Part shown: positions 1 to 6,451 of the stretch, one piece after another
Layout: every line of letters begins with the position of its first letter
Position numbering within the stretch: the stretch's first letter is position 1
NCBI GenBank assembly: GCA_004556395.1
Contig: SFHK01000058.1
Coordinates: forward strand, 1-15,255
DNA length: 15,255 nucleotides
Direction of reading: 5' to 3'
Source: Clostridiales bacterium
GTDB taxonomy: Bacteria > Bacillota > Clostridia > Christensenellales > Aristaeellaceae
Notes under the pieces: generated by a model
Told to the model about the DNA's origin: nothing
Databases searched by the model: none
The model's input: only the letters and a program-made list of their open reading frames with translations
Translations under genes and position numbers: made by a program

Positions 1-119
1 CACCTTGCGGCTTCAGACCGTCGTCAATGGACGGACGCGGAGCCTTTGTCGTGCGTCGCGCAGTCGGGGAAGAGAATCATCGCAGTGGAACCGCCCGGAG
101 CGCGCCGGGCGCGAGTGGT
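1..119 (-). pseudogene. Relic D: decayed 3'-end copy of the oxidoreductase gene (cut by window edge)
   Basis: This stretch matches the 3' coding end of the Gfo/Idh/MocA gene at 393-1523. Landmarks shared with it on the plus strand are GCTTCAG at 10 (464 in the gene), the block GATGGACGGACGCGGAGCC or close variants, and a GCAGTCG-GGAAG stretch followed by GCAGTGGA. This copy reaches further into the coding sequence than relics B and C, to the codons for about CYYSFLDC. On the minus strand one frame reads FPDCATHDKG, clearly like the gene's FLDCVAHGKA, but a one-base insertion then breaks the frame. No start codon and no intact frame remain. The window edge truncates it, so more copies may lie outside. 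Confidence 0.75.
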
Positions 120-249
120 ACGCTGCATCCGTCCGATTGCCCGGGCGGCGAACGCGGTTTGCGGCTTCAGGCCGTCATTGGTGGACGGAGGCGGAGCCTT
201 TGCCGTGCGTCGCGCGGCCGGGAAAGTGAGGGATACGCGAGACGGTGTT
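120..249 (-). pseudogene. Relic C: decayed 3'-end copy of the oxidoreductase gene
   Basis: This is the most diverged of the visible copies. On the plus strand it keeps GCATCCGTCCG (125), GCTTCAGGCCGTC (164) and GCCTTTGCCGTGCG, all in the same order as in the intact gene and about 138-154 bases from the matching points in relics B and D. The minus-strand frame reads KAPPPSTNDGLKPQ, like the gene's KAPRPSIEDGLKLQ, then drifts. It carries the same extra base after the GCCTTT block as relics B and D. The end that corresponds to the gene's stop has eroded. It is not expected to make a protein. Confidence 0.7.
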
Positions 250-392
250 TTACGTCTCCGGCACATCCGTCCAGTCGCCCGTACGGGCGGAATCCGCGGC
301 GGCGAGCACGGCCTGCGGCTTCAGGCCGTCTTTGATGGACGGACGCGGAGCCTTTGCCGTGCGTCGCGCAGCCGGGAAAGTGGGACGGCGTT
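250..392 (-). pseudogene. Relic B: best-preserved 3'-end copy of the oxidoreductase gene
   Basis: Roughly nine bases in ten match the 3' end of the adjacent gene by eye. The minus-strand frame reads KAPRPSIKDGLKPQ, continues through ADSARTGDWTDVPE, and ends in TAA at 250-252, the same place as the stop of the intact gene. Compared with that gene it lacks one whole codon in an alanine run and has one extra base upstream. That base puts the part read as FPGCATHGK in a different frame from the part read as KAPRPS. It directly abuts the real gene end, so the two form a tandem pair with a spacing of 143-146 bases. Confidence 0.8.
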
Positions 393-1523
393 TTATACCT
401 CCGGCACATCCGTCCAGTCGCCCGTGCGGGCGGAATCCGCGGCGGCGGCGAGCACGGCCTGCAGCTTCAGGCCGTCTTCGATGGACGGACGCGGAGCCTT
501 TCCGTGCGCCACGCAGTCGAGGAAGGAATAGTAGCAGTGGATATGGCCGCGATCCCAGCCGATGGCGTTTTTCGGCGGCAGGAACGTGCCCGCGGGCGCG
601 GGGTAGCGCGCCATGCACTCAATGCGCGTGAAGCCGCGCCGTCCGCCCAGCGGAGCCTCGGGAACCGTGTTGTCGAAGTACCACAGCCAGCCGGGCTCCA
701 TCAGGTCGAACTTCAGCGCGCCCTTCTTGCCGTAGATTTCAAAGCCCATTTCGTCGTTGGTGCCGGTGGCGATTTTGCTGGCCTCCACGGTGCCCAGCGC
801 GCCGTTCGGCATGCGCAGGGTCAGGATGGCGTGATCCTCGGCCAAATCGGTTTCCACGCCGCCGGTCTTTGTGGGACGTGACGCGTACAGCGTGTTCGCC
901 GCGCACATCACGCGTTTCGGGAAGCCGCAGATGTCGGTCACAAGGTCGAGCGCGTGGGAAGCGAGGTCGAGAATCACGCCGCCCTGCGCTTCCTGCTTCC
1001 AACCGATGGGACGCGCTTCGTCCACCGAGCCGGAATGCAGATATTGCGCGTGGAAGCCGATGATCTCGCCCAGCGCGCCCTCCTCCGCCAGCTGCTTTGC
1101 GCGCATGGTGGCGGGCAGGAAGCGGTTGTTCATCACCATCTGCGAATACGCGCCGCTTTCGCGGGCGGCCGCGGCGATGCGCCGGGCGCTGTCCAGCGTG
1201 ACGGCCATGGGCTTGTCCAGATACACGTGCTTCCCGGCCTTCAGAAGCGCGACGGCCATTTCCTCGTGCAGCGCGTTGGGCGTGCACACGGAAACCACGT
1301 CGATGTCGTCGCGGGTCAGAATCGTGCGCCAGTCGGTGGTATAGCTTTCAAAGCCCAGAAGCTCCATCGCTTCGCGCGCGGGCGCCTCGCGGCGCGAGCA
1401 TACGCACTTCAGCACCGGCTGAAAGTCGATGCCCGGATACATCATGGGAATAGACCGGAGCGCGTGCGTGTGCGTGCGCCCCATAAAGCCCCAGCCGATT
1501 ACGGCAATGCCAATCGTTTTCAT
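393..1523 (-). CDS. Gfo/Idh/MocA family NAD(P)-dependent oxidoreductase
   Basis: This 376-residue protein has the normal length for the family, whose members oxidise or reduce sugars, inositols and their derivatives with NAD(P). The N-terminal Rossmann fold shows the nucleotide-binding motif GWGFMG (residues 10-15). The family's EKP-like motif appears as DKP (103-105). The substrate domain keeps GGVILDLASHALDL with the conserved His190. The substrate cannot be told from sequence. The ATG at 1523 is preceded by an AAAGGGGG Shine-Dalgarno stretch about 13 bases upstream, which is a little far. The gene is transcribed alone, divergently from upp. Its last 140 or so bases are repeated, in decayed form, immediately downstream (1-392). 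The intact copy keeps the frame and a complete C terminus, so it is probably functional. Confidence 0.93.
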   Translation of the reverse strand: MKTIGIAVIGWGFMGRTHTHALRSIPMMYPGIDFQPVLKCVCSRREAPAREAMELLGFESYTTDWRTILTRDDIDVVSVCTPNALHEEMAVALLKAGKHVYLDKPMAVTLDSARRIAAAARESGAYSQMVMNNRFLPATMRAKQLAEEGALGEIIGFHAQYLHSGSVDEARPIGWKQEAQGGVILDLASHALDLVTDICGFPKRVMCAANTLYASRPTKTGGVETDLAEDHAILTLRMPNGALGTVEASKIATGTNDEMGFEIYGKKGALKFDLMEPGWLWYFDNTVPEAPLGGRRGFTRIECMARYPAPAGTFLPPKNAIGWDRGHIHCYYSFLDCVAHGKAPRPSIEDGLKLQAVLAAAADSARTGDWTDVPEV

Positions 1524-1550
1524 ATAAATCTGTACGCCCCCTTTTTCATA

Positions 1551-1556
1551 AGTATA
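1551..1556 (-). promoter_or_regulatory. Extended -10 element for the oxidoreductase gene
   Basis: Read on the minus strand this is TATACT preceded by TGG, an extended -10 (TGnTATACT). It lies about 28 bases upstream of the oxidoreductase start. The -35 at the expected distance (TTTCGC) is poor, which fits an extended -10 promoter. No operator is recognisable. Confidence 0.4.
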
Positions 1557-1624
1557 CCATAGATTTCCGCGCGGCGAAAGGGGCGAAATCGATTTGTCTC
1601 TACGGGATATTTACATTTTCCGCG

Positions 1625-1653
1625 TTGAAGGGCGGGGAGCGATTCGGTATAAT
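1625..1653 (+). promoter_or_regulatory. Sigma-A type promoter of upp
   Basis: TTGAAG (1625-1630) and a perfect TATAAT (1648-1653) are separated by exactly 17 bases. Transcription would start near 1660, giving a leader of about 30 bases. That is too short for a pyrimidine attenuator, and none is seen, so upp is probably expressed constitutively from a strong promoter. Confidence 0.8.
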
Positions 1654-1691
1654 GAACAACCGGGAAAGCAGACATGGGAGGGAATATACGA

Positions 1692-2321
1692 ATGAGCCAG
1701 GTACATGTGATTGATCATCCGCTGATTCAGCACAAGCTGACGCTGATGCGGCAGAAGGAAACCGGCGCAAAGGACTTCCGCGAGCTTCTCAGCGAAATCG
1801 CGATGCTGATGTGCTACGAAGTAACCCGCGAACTGCCCCTGGAAGAAATCGAGATTGAAACCCCCATTTGCAAGTGCAAGAGCAAGGTCATCGCCGGCAA
1901 GAAGCTGGGCGTGGTGCCGATTCTGCGCGCGGGCCTCGGCATGGTGGACGGCTTCATCAGCCTCGTTCCCGCCTGCAAGGTCGGCCATATCGGCCTGTAT
2001 CGCGACCCGGAGACCCATAAGCCCGTGGAATACTACTGCAAGCTGCCGTCGGATACCGGCGAGCGCGAGCTGATCGTGGTGGATCCCATGCTGGCGACGG
2101 GCGGCTCCTCCGCGGCGGCCATTCATTTCCTGAAGGATCGCGGCTGCAAACACATCAAGCTCGTGTGCCTGGTGGGTGCGCCGGAGGGCATCGCCGTCGT
2201 TCAGAAGGAGCACCCGGACGTGGACATCTACATCGCCGCCATCGACGAGAAGCTGAATGACCACGCCTACATCGTTCCCGGCCTGGGCGACGCCGGGGAC
2301 AGACTGTTCGGAACCAAATAA
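1692..2321 (+). CDS. upp: Uracil phosphoribosyltransferase
   Basis: The enzyme converts uracil and PRPP to UMP in pyrimidine salvage, in the cytosol. The 209-residue product has the standard length. It begins MSQVHVIDHPLIQHKLT, which is characteristic of Upp. The PRPP-binding loop DPMLATGGS is at residues 131-139, and the uracil-binding end YIVPGLGDAGDRLFGTK is intact. The ATG at 1692 is chosen over an in-frame ATG at 1674 because GGGAGGGA (1676-1683) sits 8 bases before it and would lie inside the longer version. The gene has its own promoter and a terminator directly after the stop, so it is monocistronic. There is no uracil permease or pyr gene beside it. Confidence 0.98.
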   Translation: MSQVHVIDHPLIQHKLTLMRQKETGAKDFRELLSEIAMLMCYEVTRELPLEEIEIETPICKCKSKVIAGKKLGVVPILRAGLGMVDGFISLVPACKVGHIGLYRDPETHKPVEYYCKLPSDTGERELIVVDPMLATGGSSAAAIHFLKDRGCKHIKLVCLVGAPEGIAVVQKEHPDVDIYIAAIDEKLNDHAYIVPGLGDAGDRLFGTK

Positions 2322-2327
2322 ATCTGT

Positions 2328-2367
2328 GCGGCAGAGGGAATCCAATCCCCTGCCGCGAAATTTTTTT
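2328..2367 (+). terminator. Intrinsic terminator of upp
   Basis: GCGGCAG (2328-2334) pairs with CTGCCGC (2350-2356). An inner GGGA/TCCC pairing with one bulged A extends the stem. A run of seven T follows (2361-2367). It lies 7 bases after the upp stop codon. Confidence 0.88.
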
Positions 2368-2417
2368 GAAAGCGCGCCGAGCCGCGTTCGATTGGCAAAC
2401 GGGCGGAAAGAAGCAAT

Positions 2418-3248
2418 GTGAGCATGCATACATGCCTTTATTCCGAACAAAATGAGGAAGTTATCGACCTGATCCGGCGGCTGATGCGCACGAATCAACC
2501 GCCGCTGACGCAGCGGCTGATTTACGCGCTGAAGGGGCTTTACCCGTCCGAGATCGTCGAATATCTGCTGGGCGTATATTATCTGGAATTTGCGAAGGCG
2601 TATGTGCTGGGCGGAGGACGGTACATCGAGACGAAGGTTTCCTTTCGCCGCGCCCGCAGACATCTGAAGCGCGCGCTCTGCGCCAATCCGCGGGACGCGG
2701 AAATTCTGACGGCGATTGGAGAATCCTACGACAGGGAGCGGCGGCCGCTGCCGGCATTCGATTGCTTTGAAAAGGCGCTGGCGCTTGATCCGGACAACGC
2801 CAGATTTGTCTGGAACCTGATGGAGCAGAGCTACCTGCTCGCGCGCGATGAAACGGTGCTTTCCCTCGACGCGGCGTTCCGTTGGGAGACATGCGCGGAT
2901 CGGGCGAGATATTTCTGGTGCGGCGTGCTCTGCGCGTACTCGGCCGCCAGGCTTGGGGAAACGGAGAAGGTTCGCCAAATGGCGGATCGCGTGCTGGAAA
3001 GCGAGACCTCCGAGCTGCCGCAGCCCGACCTTGCCGCCGCGTGCCTGCTGGACGTGCTTTTTCTGGCCGGACGGTTTGACGAACTGAAACAACAACACGA
3101 GCGGCACGCGCAGGACGCAGCGTGCGTTTCGTCGCCGCTGCTCATCCGGATGCGCGAGAAAAAAGAATGCCCGCCGCCAGAGAAACTCGCGCCTGAAATC
3201 ATCGCCGCGTTCACGCCGCGAAGATTGCTGCCGCATCTGGCATGGTAG
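2418..3248 (+). CDS. TPR-like repeat protein, function unknown
   Basis: The 276-residue protein is mostly predicted helix and has no signal peptide or membrane segment. Residues about 75-130 look like tetratricopeptide repeats: a partial unit ending LKRALCANPRD is followed by a better one running from AEILTAIGESYDRE through FEKALALDPDN. Further helical pairs follow. Such proteins are usually scaffolds or adaptors, and no catalytic motif is seen. The GTG at 2418 is preferred because GGAAAG (2405-2410) lies 7 bases before it; an ATG at 2424 is possible but badly spaced. No convincing promoter is seen between the upp terminator and this start, so it may depend on readthrough. It converges on the LRR gene, with 58 bases between the two stops. 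Confidence 0.8.
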   Translation: MSMHTCLYSEQNEEVIDLIRRLMRTNQPPLTQRLIYALKGLYPSEIVEYLLGVYYLEFAKAYVLGGGRYIETKVSFRRARRHLKRALCANPRDAEILTAIGESYDRERRPLPAFDCFEKALALDPDNARFVWNLMEQSYLLARDETVLSLDAAFRWETCADRARYFWCGVLCAYSAARLGETEKVRQMADRVLESETSELPQPDLAAACLLDVLFLAGRFDELKQQHERHAQDAACVSSPLLIRMREKKECPPPEKLAPEIIAAFTPRRLLPHLAW

Positions 3249-3263
3249 CGGCATGATTTCCAC

Positions 3264-3288
3264 AAAAAAACCAGCCGTTTCCGGCTGG
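3264..3288 (-). terminator. Intrinsic terminator of the LRR gene
   Basis: On the minus strand CCAGCCG and CGGCTGG form a 7-bp stem with a GAAA loop, followed by seven T. It lies 18 bases after the LRR stop codon. There is no T run in the plus direction, so it should not stop the TPR transcript. The hairpin is identical to the one at 4888-4911. Confidence 0.88.
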
Positions 3289-3306
3289 CAATCGTTCGGA
3301 TTTCAG

Positions 3307-4812
3307 CTATTTCTCATCCGAAAAACCATATGCTGCGTGCTGCCGCATGCACCACTTCTCTGCCCACGAGCCGCGTGCGACGGTAAACCGCAGCGCAGGG
3401 CTGCAATCGCAGAACGCGTCATCGTCGATTTCCGTCAGGCTTTTGGGAAGCGTGACGTTTTGAAGGGATTCACAGTCTTTAAAAGCCCAGAATCCGATAC
3501 TGGTTACGCCATCTGGAATGCGCATATCTGCCAAAGAGCTGCAACCGTAGAAGGTGTGCTCGTTGATGCTGGTTATACCACCCGGAAGCGTTAAATTGGG
3601 AAGAAGCTCACATCCGGAGAATGCAAAGGCTCCGATGTCTGTTACGCTTTCCGGAAGCGGCATGTCGGAAAGAGACGTGCAATTGAGAAACGCGGCGCGG
3701 CCAATGCGGGTAAGCCCGTTCGGAAGCGAGATATTCGTAAGAGATGGGCAGTTATAGAACGCGTCGTCATCGATATTGGTTACGCCTTCCGACAGGGCTA
3801 CGCTTACCACGGAGGTACAGTTATAAAAGGCGCTGTCCCCGATGCTCGTGATTCCGCGGGGGAGGATGCATTGGCTCTGCTTGGACGTTCGCGGCAGGCA
3901 GATCAACCGTCCGTCCACCTTGCTGAAGAGCATGTCATCAATCATTCCCAAGGCTGAATGATCGGGAGAAAGGCAAATGCTTTCCAGATGCAGGCAGCCG
4001 CGGAATGGGTTTGCTCCCAGATGCGTCACACTGTTGGGAATCGTTATGCGGGTAAGCGAATAGCAGCGATTGAATGCAAAATCGCCGATGCTGAGCAGAT
4101 GGTCGGGCAGCGTCAGGTTGGAAAGGTAAGTGCAGCTGGAAAAAGCATGATCTCCGATGCTGGTTACCGTCTCGGGAATGATCAGACTGGCAAAAACTCT
4201 GCATTCAGAGAACGCATAGTCGCCGATGCTGCGAAGACCGTCCGAAAGCGTTATGGTGATGCGCTGCTCAAAGTCGGCGCACGAAAAAGTGCCGCCGCTG
4301 GAAATCTTCTGACGGAAAGGAGAGAAGTACAGCCAGAGCAGATACGGGCAGCCGATCAGTTTCTTTTCGACTTTGTTGATGAGCATATTGTCTACGACTT
4401 CCAAAAAGGGATGATTCGGCGAGAGTACGAACTCTGTAAGATCATTGCAATAAGTAAACGGGTTTATGCCGATGCTTTTCAGACTGTCCGGAAGCGATAG
4501 GCTGGCGAGGAAGGTACAGTCATGAAACGCGAAATCATCAATGCCGGTTACGCCCTCCGGAATGGATAGGCTGACAAGTGATTTGCAGTGGCGAAACGCG
4601 TACCTTCCGATGATTGTTACCGCGTGCCCGTCCAGTTCAGGCGGGATGGACAGAGTTTCGGCGCGGCCGGTGTATTCTGTCAGTGTCGCAGTGTCGTCCG
4701 GCTGGATGGTATAGCGGAAGTCGCCGCAGGTATGTGTGTCTTCCGTTTCAGCGTGGACAGCGACAAAGGACGCGCACAGCGTCAGAAGAGCAATCAGCAG
4801 AAACAGTATCAA
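3307..4812 (-). CDS. Secreted BspA-type leucine-rich repeat protein
   Basis: The 501-residue protein starts with a hydrophobic signal sequence (ILFLLIALLTL...) and a likely signal peptidase cut after AVHA. The rest is a long run of LRR_5 (BspA/TpLRR) units of about 23 residues, of the form SIGDxAFxxCxxLxxxxLPxxVT. Larger inserts near residues 130-185 and 280-310 carry the repeated phrase VDNMLINKV / IDDMLFSKV. There is no visible cell-wall anchor. Related proteins act in surface adhesion or recognition, but no ligand can be inferred here. The start is TTG at 4812: AAGGAG lies 9 bases upstream, and no in-frame ATG or GTG is found nearby. The base composition is much lower in GC than the neighbours: three hand-counted 60-base lines gave 27-32 G+C. 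The gene has its own promoter and terminator. Confidence 0.9.
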   Translation of the reverse strand: MILFLLIALLTLCASFVAVHAETEDTHTCGDFRYTIQPDDTATLTEYTGRAETLSIPPELDGHAVTIIGRYAFRHCKSLVSLSIPEGVTGIDDFAFHDCTFLASLSLPDSLKSIGINPFTYCNDLTEFVLSPNHPFLEVVDNMLINKVEKKLIGCPYLLWLYFSPFRQKISSGGTFSCADFEQRITITLSDGLRSIGDYAFSECRVFASLIIPETVTSIGDHAFSSCTYLSNLTLPDHLLSIGDFAFNRCYSLTRITIPNSVTHLGANPFRGCLHLESICLSPDHSALGMIDDMLFSKVDGRLICLPRTSKQSQCILPRGITSIGDSAFYNCTSVVSVALSEGVTNIDDDAFYNCPSLTNISLPNGLTRIGRAAFLNCTSLSDMPLPESVTDIGAFAFSGCELLPNLTLPGGITSINEHTFYGCSSLADMRIPDGVTSIGFWAFKDCESLQNVTLPKSLTEIDDDAFCDCSPALRFTVARGSWAEKWCMRQHAAYGFSDEK

Positions 4813-4845
4813 AGGTAAACGCTCCTTCCTATGAAATCTGGATTC

Positions 4846-4873
4846 ATTATATCGAAAAATCGTTCGGTTTCAA
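4846..4873 (-). promoter_or_regulatory. Sigma-A type promoter of the LRR gene
   Basis: On the minus strand TTGAAA (4868-4873) and TATAAT (4846-4851) are separated by 16 bases. The -10 box lies about 33 bases before the TTG start, and AGGAAGGAG lies between. It sits just downstream of the thioredoxin terminator, so the LRR gene is an independent transcription unit. Confidence 0.8.
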
Positions 4874-4887
4874 GAAGGCGGGGCAAC

Positions 4888-4911
4888 AAAAAACCAGCCG
4901 TTTCCGGCTGG
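4888..4911 (-). terminator. Intrinsic terminator of the thioredoxin gene
   Basis: On the minus strand this is the same 7-bp hairpin as at 3264-3288 (CCAGCCG / CGGCTGG, GAAA loop), followed by six T. It begins 8 bases after the thioredoxin stop codon and would end any transcript coming from the minus-strand genes upstream. Confidence 0.88.
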
Positions 4912-4919
4912 CGGGGTGG

Positions 4920-5231
4920 TCAGGCGAGGTGCTTTTCGATCAGGGATTGGAAGGCGGGCTTGCCCTGCATGCCGATCAGGCGGTCGACTTCCTTGCCGTC
5001 CTTGAAGAGGACGAGCGTGGGGATGCTCATCACGCCCAGCGCGATGGCGGCGTCGGCGTTTTCGTCGATGTTGAGCTTGCCGAAGGTCACGCGGCCCGCG
5101 TATTCCTCGGACAGCGCTTCGAGCACGGGCGCGGCCATGCGGCACGGGCCGCACCAGGGAGCCCAGAAGTCGACCAGCGTAAGACCGTTCAGGTTCTCGG
5201 GTTTCAGGTTTTCGGAAGTAAACTGCTTCAT
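4920..5231 (-). CDS. trxA: Thioredoxin
   Basis: This small cytosolic thiol-disulfide oxidoreductase reduces protein disulfides, normally recharged by thioredoxin reductase, which is not in the window. The 103-residue length is typical. The active site WCGPC is at residues 26-30 within VDFWAPWCGPC, and the cis-proline region MSIPTLVLFKDG is intact. The start at 5231 is chosen because AGGAGG (5239-5244) lies 7 bases upstream; an in-frame ATG at 5255 has no such site. It follows the RseC-like gene by 78 bases and may share its transcript. A terminator follows directly. Confidence 0.95.
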   Translation of the reverse strand: MKQFTSENLKPENLNGLTLVDFWAPWCGPCRMAAPVLEALSEEYAGRVTFGKLNIDENADAAIALGVMSIPTLVLFKDGKEVDRLIGMQGKPAFQSLIEKHLA

Positions 5232-5309
5232 TTTCAATCCTCCTGTCAGATTCATTGATTAAGGTGGGAATGCGGACGGCCGTATGCAGAGATTTTCGAG
5301 ACGGGGGGC

Positions 5310-5717
5310 TTAATCTCCTGCGTCAGGCTTGTTTTTTTCTGCGCGGCAGACGTATTGCCTGCCGGCCTTGCGCTTTTTCTCGGTGGCGGCGAGAATGGCG
5401 AGCCCGACGCCCAGCATCAGGATGGCCGAAAGCGCCTGCGCCCATTCCTGAGAAAACAGAACGCTGCCCAGCAGAAGCCCGGCGATCAGGCATAGAAGCG
5501 GCAGACCGTAGGCCAGAAGCGAGGTTTTGGAGAGCGTCCGGCCGCTTAATTCCAGCGTGATTTCGTCGCCCTCACGGAAGCCTTCGCCGTTCAGCGGATA
5601 GAGCAGGCGCTCCCTTCTGCCAAGGTCGCAGCCATGGCAGTGCGCGCAGGCCTCCTCGCGAAGCACCTCCGCCATCAGCACGCCGTTTTCGTTCACCACA
5701 CGGGCGGTTTTCTTCAT
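5310..5717 (-). CDS. RseC/SoxR-reducing-like small membrane protein
   Basis: The 135-residue product has an N-terminal cytoplasmic part with a cysteine cluster CAHCHGC (Cys24, Cys27, Cys30), a small beta-rich section, two membrane segments (roughly SLLAYGLPLLCLIAGLLLG and LSAILMLGVGLAILAAT) and a basic tail. This order matches the RseC/MucC family, known in proteobacteria for controlling sigma-E and for a part in reducing SoxR; in Firmicutes its role is not settled. The Cys cluster suggests metal or redox binding. Of two close ATGs the second (5717) is chosen, because GGAGG lies 6 bases before it but directly touches the first (5723). It lies 86 bases after the cytidylyltransferase and before thioredoxin on the same strand. 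Confidence 0.82.
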   Translation of the reverse strand: MKKTARVVNENGVLMAEVLREEACAHCHGCDLGRRERLLYPLNGEGFREGDEITLELSGRTLSKTSLLAYGLPLLCLIAGLLLGSVLFSQEWAQALSAILMLGVGLAILAATEKKRKAGRQYVCRAEKNKPDAGD

Positions 5718-5803
5718 GGTCATCCTCCATTAAGGAAGCAAGCTTCCGAGTTCCGCGGGAAGGCAGGGAAAGCCCGACGTTTTCCCGGGGAGCGAACCGG
5801 GCG

Positions 5804-6451
5804 TTATTTCGCCCTGCGCGCCTTCAGAGCCTGCGCGATCTGCGCTTTTTCCCACGGGTAGGTCAGCTTCGGGTTCTCCGGAAAATCCCGGTAGAGGTAC
5901 AGGCGGCTGTCCGCGGGCAGCTGATGCGCGACCTCGGTGAGCGGGCTGTCCGGCCGGAAATGCGCATAGAGAAGCGGGAAATTGTACGCCTCCGGCGACT
6001 GCATCAGATAGTAGCGGCTGCGGTCGACCTCGTGCGCGTCCAGACAGCCGAGGCTGTCGGTGATCGGCTGCACGGTGGAAACCGCGTCCCAGCCCTCGCC
6101 GATGAGGCGCAGGTATTCGTCCAGAAGCTCCGGCGTGACCAGCGGCCGAACCGCGTCCAGAATCACCACGCGCGCGCAGCCAAGCGCGTTCAGCGCGTCC
6201 AGACCATGCCGCAGGGTTTCGTTGCGCACCGCGCCGGCGGGCGCGCGGTCGAAGGCGTAGCGCCCGGCCAGCGCGCGCAGCTGCGGACAGTCCGCGCCCG
6301 CGACCATCACGCGGTCGACGAGCCTCGCGTTCGCGGCGGCGTCCAGCACGTATTCGATCACCGTGCGCCCGCCGATTTTGTGGTATTGCTTGGGCAGCGC
6401 GCTGCCGAAGCGGCGGCCGGCGCCGCCGGAAAGAATCAGCGCCGCGTTCAT
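5804..6451 (-). CDS. IspD/TarI-family cytidylyltransferase
   Basis: Members of this family use CTP to make a CDP-alcohol: IspD from methylerythritol phosphate in isoprenoid synthesis, TarI from ribitol phosphate in teichoic acid synthesis. The 215-residue protein has the nucleotide-binding loop SGGAGRRFGSALPKQY (8-23), the Asp of LDAVRP (Asp99), and SRYYLMQSPEAYNF, the analogue of the substrate-site stretch. Length and motifs fit the family, but the SGGAG loop is closer to TarI-type enzymes. The start ATG overlaps the stop of the upstream gene by four bases (ATGA), so the two are translationally coupled. Since it is locked into an operon with a kinase and a CDP-alcohol transferase, I infer that it activates the alcohol used there. 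A housekeeping IspD role remains possible; no isoprenoid gene is adjacent. Confidence 0.88.
   Translation of the reverse strand: MNAALILSGGAGRRFGSALPKQYHKIGGRTVIEYVLDAAANARLVDRVMVAGADCPQLRALAGRYAFDRAPAGAVRNETLRHGLDALNALGCARVVILDAVRPLVTPELLDEYLRLIGEGWDAVSTVQPITDSLGCLDAHEVDRSRYYLMQSPEAYNFPLLYAHFRPDSPLTEVAHQLPADSRLYLYRDFPENPKLTYPWEKAQIAQALKARRAK

Noticed and set aside
1..535. CRISPR array
   Set aside because: The repeat units are about 140 bases, diverged, adjoin each other and derive from coding sequence; there are no short identical repeats with unique spacers.
1654..1691. Pyrimidine-responsive attenuator or riboswitch before upp
   Set aside because: The leader after the predicted start is only about 30 bases and shows no alternative hairpins.
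2366..2394. Promoter for the TPR gene starting at TTGAAA (2366)
   Set aside because: The -35 match overlaps the T run of the terminator, and no acceptable -10 lies 16-18 bases downstream.
1611..3263. Open frame of 550 codons on the minus strand across upp and the TPR gene
   Set aside because: It spans two genes and a terminator on the other strand, and upp is unmistakable.
5765..5803. Terminator after the cytidylyltransferase gene on the minus strand
   Set aside because: Several short GC stems can be drawn (GCCCG/CGGGC followed by TTT), but they compete, have long loops and lack a real T run.
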